64,000 nt of DNA. Source: Gemmatimonadota bacterium (GTDB taxonomy: Bacteria > JAAXHH01). The notes below the pieces were generated by a model, which worked only from the letters and a program-made list of their open reading frames with translations, had not been told where the DNA came from and did no database searches. The DNA is taken from positions 62,001 through 126,000 of the forward strand of contig JAPOZT010000015.1 of the NCBI GenBank assembly GCA_026705925.1, written 5' to 3'. Shown piece by piece: positions 60,165 to 64,000 of the stretch. A program made the position numbers and the translations under genes. Each line of letters starts with the position of its first letter. Position 1 is the first letter of the stretch.

Positions 60165-61307
60165 ATGGCCGACCGCGTCTACGGCGTGTTGCTGGTCAGT
60201 TTCAGCAAGCACAGCCACCAGAAGAGTTTCGTCCCCGCCTTCGTGGATCATCCCCGGATCCGCATCGTCGGGGTGGCGGACGACGCGGACATCGACCCCT
60301 ATCTCAAGCCGCTGAACCGGACCTGGGCCGAGCAACTGGGCGTGCCATATCTGGAAGGGATCGAGGCGGCCGTTCGGCGAGACGAGGTCGATGTCGTGAG
60401 CATCGGTCACGAGATCGAACGCCGCGCCGAGATCGCCAGGCTGGCCGCTCGGGCTGGCAAGCACCTGTGGATCGACAAGTACATCGGCGGCAACATGCGG
60501 GAATGCCGTGACGTGGTCGACGCTGTAGAAGGCTCAAGCGTCACATCTATCCTTCCCAGTTACGTTTACAACGATTTCGTCAACCAGAGCAAAAGGATGA
60601 TTGACGCGGGGATCCTGGGCGATTTGACGGCGATGCACGTCGACATCCTCTTCGGCAAGGGGATCCCGCGGCCCATTACGAGTGCGCAGCGTAAACCCGG
60701 TTTCCTGCCGCCGGGCAGGTGGAAATTCCCGGACATCAAACGCGAATTGCTGACGGTCGGCGCCTATGCCGTCGCCCTGGTGCAGCAGTGTTTCGACCCC
60801 ATCGTCGAGGTATACGGCCAGGGCGGCGCCCACTTCTTCCCCGAGCATGCCGCCCATGGCGCGGACGACTTCGGGACGTTGACCCTCGTGGACCGTTCCG
60901 GCCGGGTGGCCACCATGTCCGCCGGGCGCAACGGTATCGCGTCCCATGGCGCCGGAGGACCGAACCTGGCCTACCTGTTCGGGTCGAAGGGAACGGGACG
61001 GATCGACGGAAAACGCCCCGGAATCGATACCCACCTGAGAAACCGCATCGTGGACGGCGATTACAGCGTCGACGAAGACGATCCCATGCAGTGGCACAGC
61101 GGCCCTCCCACCTTGCTGACCTCCACGGGAACTGAGTTCACCCGCGCCGCCCTGGATGACCTGGTACACGCGCTGGACACCGGCGCAACGCCGCGCTTCA
61201 CCGTCCGGGACGCCCGGGACCACATGGAAGTGTTGCTCGCGGGTTACGAATCTATCGTGAGGAACCGGCCGGTACGTCTGCCCCTGTGCGGCGGGGAGGC
61301 GGCGTGA
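60165..61307 (+). CDS. Gfo/Idh/MocA-family oxidoreductase
   Basis: 380 residues. The N-terminal Rossmann-like domain begins GVLLVSFSKHSHQKSFVPAF, without the usual GxGxxG, and has VGVADDADIDP. The catalytic-type region has WIDKYIGG, where K of the EKP-like motif remains but E and P are replaced. It is distant from the family's typical members, like that of the gene pairs often linked to ABC uptake systems. The start follows GGAG at 5 nt. It overlaps the next gene by 4 bp (GTGA). The missing Gly-rich loop means that cofactor binding is uncertain. Confidence 0.78.
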   Translation: MADRVYGVLLVSFSKHSHQKSFVPAFVDHPRIRIVGVADDADIDPYLKPLNRTWAEQLGVPYLEGIEAAVRRDEVDVVSIGHEIERRAEIARLAARAGKHLWIDKYIGGNMRECRDVVDAVEGSSVTSILPSYVYNDFVNQSKRMIDAGILGDLTAMHVDILFGKGIPRPITSAQRKPGFLPPGRWKFPDIKRELLTVGAYAVALVQQCFDPIVEVYGQGGAHFFPEHAAHGADDFGTLTLVDRSGRVATMSAGRNGIASHGAGGPNLAYLFGSKGTGRIDGKRPGIDTHLRNRIVDGDYSVDEDDPMQWHSGPPTLLTSTGTEFTRAALDDLVHALDTGATPRFTVRDARDHMEVLLAGYESIVRNRPVRLPLCGGEAA

Positions 61308-62125
61308 GGGAAATCGATGGGCTGGTCATAGGCGGTCCGCGGGAATTCGATTTCTACCGGGAGGATTTCGAGGCGCAGGACGGCGTGGTGTTCGCCCGGC
61401 CGAACGCGGGACGGCCGAACGCCCTCGACGCGTACCTGCCCCGGCAGGCCCTTTTCCTGTCACCCTACCGGGGCATGGCCGTGGATGCGGCACGCCTGGC
61501 TGAAAAGGGTGTCGACGTGCGAACGGCCGGTCCGCTGCCCGTCCGAGCGCGTAATCTGGATATACCCATCACGGATATCCACCGGTCCGATGCCGGATTC
61601 CGGACGATGCTTGAAACGAGCCGCCACGCCGATTTCGGGGAACCGGTATACCTTCGTCTGATTTCCTCGCCGGGAGGGGGGAAGTGGCAGAAGTGGTGGT
61701 GTATCTTCCAGTCGTGCCGCAAGGCCGCGGCGCTGCTGGATGCTCCCCTGCGCCGCGTGTACGTAGCCGCGACGGGTTCGGCGCGAAGTCTCCACGTGAG
61801 CATTACGCTGAAGACGGACCGTCATTCCACCGGTCATCTGCTGGTGTCACCGAGCAGGTCCCGGCTGCAGGACGACCTGTTCCTGGTGGGAACGGGCGGT
61901 ACGCTGGCGGACGATCCTCTGCTCAATCAACCCGGCATGTACGGGAATTCGGACTACCGCATGATGTCGAGGCCTGCCCGGCGGTGTCTGGCCGACCTGT
62001 GGAGGAATGAGGCCCTGATCACCCTGTCCGCCGACGAACGGCGTTTCTACCAGGACCTGCTCCGTGCGATCGGCGACGCGTCGCGGTCACGGAGCGGAAT
62101 CTGCCTGGAATACCCCACGGCCTGA
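61304..62125 (+). CDS. Uncharacterised protein coupled to the Gfo/Idh gene
   Basis: 273 residues from GTG 61304, which overlaps the Gfo/Idh stop as GTGA (an upstream GTG at 61286 is possible). I do not recognise a family. The sequence has a region IDGLVIGGPREFDFYREDF, a PLPVRARNLDIPITDIHRSD stretch and a central WQKWWCIFQSCRKAAALLDAP helix. No signal peptide, membrane helix or cysteine cluster is evident. Translational coupling suggests that the two proteins work together. The 17-bp repeat begins at its stop codon. Then come an ABC permease and binding protein, possibly on the same transcript. Confidence 0.65.
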   Translation: MREIDGLVIGGPREFDFYREDFEAQDGVVFARPNAGRPNALDAYLPRQALFLSPYRGMAVDAARLAEKGVDVRTAGPLPVRARNLDIPITDIHRSDAGFRTMLETSRHADFGEPVYLRLISSPGGGKWQKWWCIFQSCRKAAALLDAPLRRVYVAATGSARSLHVSITLKTDRHSTGHLLVSPSRSRLQDDLFLVGTGGTLADDPLLNQPGMYGNSDYRMMSRPARRCLADLWRNEALITLSADERRFYQDLLRAIGDASRSRSGICLEYPTA

Positions 62126-62173
62126 CCGATTCGGGCCAGTGACCGATTCGGGCCCGTGACGGATTCGGTGTTG
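62123..62173. repeat. 17-bp tandem repeat beginning at a stop codon
   Basis: Three 17-bp units (62123-62139, 62140-62156, 62157-62173) read TGACCGATTCGGGCC-G with drift in the third. The first unit's TGA is the stop codon of the preceding gene, so the array grew from the end of the coding sequence. Confidence 0.85.
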
Positions 62174-62233
62174 TGGTTGTGCGGACCGGCGCGTTTCAAG
62201 GATTGGGTGCGTTCCTGAGGATAGAAGGTTACC

Positions 62234-63223
62234 ATGACCGTCATTTCCCCATCTGCCGTCAGCGTCGAGTCGGAAGAGACCGGCCCGGCGTCTCTGCCCT
62301 TCCTGCGGCGCATGCTGAAGCACCACATGGTCTGCGCCGGCGGCGGCCTGGTCCTGTTCCTGGCGGCCCTGGCACTGGCCGCCCCGGTCCTGACCGGGCT
62401 GGGTTATCTACAGGACCCCATGCAGCAGTTGGCGGACGGTCTCGATGCCGACGGGTTGCCCATCCCGCCCGGCGACCGGTTTCTCCTCGGCACGGACCAA
62501 CTCGGACGGGACGTGCTGGCCCGCCTGGTGCACGGCACCCGCATCTCCCTGCTCGTCGGCATCGTGGCCATGCTCATCGCCGTTTGCGTCGGGGTGACCG
62601 TGGGCATGCTGGCAGGATTCCATGGCGGCTGGGTGAACACCTTGCTCATGCGCGGGACCGACGTCATGCTGGCCATACCCGGGCTGCTTCTGGCCATCGC
62701 CTTCGCCGGACTGATGGATGGACGCGTGATCCGAATCCACTTCGAGTCCCTGGACTGGCACGTGCTGGATATCACGTTGAAACGGGGCCTTATCAGCGTG
62801 TTCCTCGTCATTGGGCTCGTAAGCTGGACCTGGATCGCCCGGACCATCCGAAGCCAGGTACTGATCCTGAAGACCCGGGAGTTCGTTACGTCATCCCGGG
62901 CCATCGGCTGTTCCGACATCCGTATCATGGTGCGGCACCTCCTGCCCAACATCCTTCCCTTGACCATCGTGCTCGGTTCCCTGGCCACGGCGAATACCGT
63001 GCTGCTCGACGCCGGACTGAGCTATCTGGGGGTCGGCGTGCCGCCGCCCGCGCCTTCGTGGGGTACCATGATCGCGGAGGGACAGCCGTACTTCATCGTC
63101 TCTCCGCACCTCACCATGGCTCCGGGCCTGTTCATCGTCACGGCCGTGGTGGGATTCAACCTGCTCGGCCAGGGCCTGCAGGAAGTACTGGATCCCTACG
63201 TGAAGGAGGGACAGGGACGATGA
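62234..63223 (+). CDS. ABC transporter permease (DppC/OppC-like)
   Basis: 329 residues: an N-terminal cytosolic part (1-30), a membrane helix, and then the permease core with GTDQLGRDVLARLVHGTRISLLVG, the hallmark of OppC/DppC, and the EAA loop LKTREFVTSSRAIGCSDIRIMVRHLLPN. No partner permease gene (OppB) is visible to the left. It may lie to the right of the window. It overlaps the binding-protein gene by 4 bp (ATGA). A ribosome site is not clear. It is close to the paralogue at 48007-49053 in layout. Confidence 0.93.
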   Translation: MTVISPSAVSVESEETGPASLPFLRRMLKHHMVCAGGGLVLFLAALALAAPVLTGLGYLQDPMQQLADGLDADGLPIPPGDRFLLGTDQLGRDVLARLVHGTRISLLVGIVAMLIAVCVGVTVGMLAGFHGGWVNTLLMRGTDVMLAIPGLLLAIAFAGLMDGRVIRIHFESLDWHVLDITLKRGLISVFLVIGLVSWTWIARTIRSQVLILKTREFVTSSRAIGCSDIRIMVRHLLPNILPLTIVLGSLATANTVLLDAGLSYLGVGVPPPAPSWGTMIAEGQPYFIVSPHLTMAPGLFIVTAVVGFNLLGQGLQEVLDPYVKEGQGR

Positions 63224-64000
63224 ATGGTACACAGGCACAGCAATCCGCGGCGCTGCATTCCACGTTCGAAGCCGCCCCTGGTCCCCGGTTGTGGGCTTCG
63301 ATGTGTCTTGTGGTGCTGTTCCTCGCGGTTTCATGTTCCGGAGACGCCCCTCCCAGCCGTCTGCACCCGGAGGAGAACGTCCTGCGGATCGCCGTGCCAT
63401 CGGACCCGCGATCACTCGATCCGGCCATCGCCTACGACGTGGTGACCTGGCCGCTGGTCCGCGCCATGTTCCACGGTCTGATCGATTATGACGACGATTT
63501 GAACCTGGTACCCTGGCACGCGCGTTCGTGGACGATCTCCGAGGATGGCCGGACCATTACCTTTAAATTGCGCCGGGACATCCGGTTCTCGAACGGCCGG
63601 CAAATCACCTCGGAAGATTTCGCCTGGTCCCTCCAACGGATCCTGGATCCCGCCACCAAATCCCCAGGGCAGGGGTTCTACCGGAACATCGCCGGTGCCC
63701 GGGCGTTTCAGGACAGTTCGGCGGACCGGGTCACGGGCCTGCGCACACCCGACCCCGAGACCCTGGTGATCGAGCTGGCCCATCCCGATCTGCCCTTCCT
63801 GTACTGCATGGCCATGCCCTTCGCGTACGCCGTACCACGAGAGGAGGTGGAGCGGCTCGGGGAGACTTTCGGTCGCTATCCCGTTGGCGCGGGACCCTTT
63901 GTGCTGGCGGACTGGCAGCGCGGAACGCGCATGCGTCTCGAGAAGAATCCATCCTACTACCGGGCGGACGAGGTCCGGCTGGAAGCCATCGAACTGATGG
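63220..64000 (+). CDS. ABC transporter substrate-binding lipoprotein (partial, runs off the right edge)
   Basis: 260 codons are present with no stop. The N-terminus has a 26-residue hydrophilic extension, then a hydrophobic stretch ending in the lipobox LAVSC (Cys39). An ATG at 63301, nearer the signal, could be the true start, although GGAGG stands before 63220. The mature part (LRIAVPSDPRSLDPAIAYDVVTWPLV) and GRYPVGAGPFVL are typical of solute-binding family 5. It forms a transporter with the permease gene that it overlaps by 4 bp (ATGA). The ligand is unknown. Confidence 0.9.
   Translation, partial: MNGTQAQQSAALHSTFEAAPGPRLWASMCLVVLFLAVSCSGDAPPSRLHPEENVLRIAVPSDPRSLDPAIAYDVVTWPLVRAMFHGLIDYDDDLNLVPWHARSWTISEDGRTITFKLRRDIRFSNGRQITSEDFAWSLQRILDPATKSPGQGFYRNIAGARAFQDSSADRVTGLRTPDPETLVIELAHPDLPFLYCMAMPFAYAVPREEVERLGETFGRYPVGAGPFVLADWQRGTRMRLEKNPSYYRADEVRLEAIELM

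Overview
This 64 kb stretch is gene-dense, mostly G+C-rich bacterial chromosome. Signs of a Gram-negative-type envelope are a TonB-dependent receptor, Sec and lipoprotein signals, a Tat signal and a TatA-like protein. Several intergenic regions carry sigma-70-type promoters (TTGACA/TATAAT-like, 16-17 bp spacers). The mix of phytanoyl-CoA dioxygenase-like proteins, Gfo/Idh dehydrogenases, a sulfatase, an enolase-superfamily dehydratase and Opp/Dpp transporters resembles uncultured environmental lineages such as Latescibacterota or neighbouring FCB-type phyla. That placement is an inference from gene content. No rRNA, tRNA, CRISPR array, insertion sequence or phage gene was recognised.

Layout. 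0-1.3 kb: the end of an unidentified gene and a class III CoA-transferase. 1.3-7.5 kb (minus): an ilvB-ilvH-ilvC-leuA-leuB branched-chain amino acid operon with a recognisable promoter and terminator. 7.8-9.8 kb: a TPR membrane protein and a class V aminotransferase. 9.8-13.9 kb (minus): an ECF sigma factor, a zinc-finger/HEAT anti-sigma factor, a beta-ladder (DUF4097-like) exported protein and an exported 26-residue-repeat protein. 14.4-19.6 kb: tatA (minus), then a hidden SelW/Rdx-type selenoprotein gene with an in-frame UGA, a STAS protein, a PHP-like metallohydrolase and a BCCT transporter. 19.6-28.1 kb: TonB receptor, methyltransferase plus STAS protein, a RibD-like reductase, a lipoprotein and a penicillin acylase. 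28.3-34.1 kb: a catabolic cluster of Gfo/Idh, PhyH dioxygenase, 2-hydroxyacid dehydrogenase, sulfatase, zinc alcohol dehydrogenase and an orphan HicB.

34.2-44.2 kb is visibly A+T-richer and looks like an acquired defence island. It holds a type I-like restriction subunit (hsdR), a methyltransferase fused to a single target-recognition domain (hsdM-S), a HEPN-type protein with an Rx4H motif, and, on the other strand, a 1274-residue protein of unknown function.

44.2-47.8 kb returns to catabolic genes (two PhyH proteins, a mannonate-dehydratase-like enzyme, an SDR). 48.0-54.0 kb is a complete five-gene Opp/Dpp-type ABC transporter operon. 54.2-60 kb holds a Tat-exported HisC-like aminotransferase, ftsH behind an ECF sigma gene, and a sodium:alanine symporter. 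60-64 kb holds a Gfo/Idh gene, an unknown gene, and a second ABC permease and binding protein that runs off the window.

Two results stand out. One is the selenoprotein at 14887-15129, which conventional gene calling breaks at its UGA. The other is the defence island with its HEPN protein and giant unknown protein. A third pattern is that short degenerate tandem repeats (11-33 bp units) recur in at least ten intergenic gaps, some overlapping stop codons.
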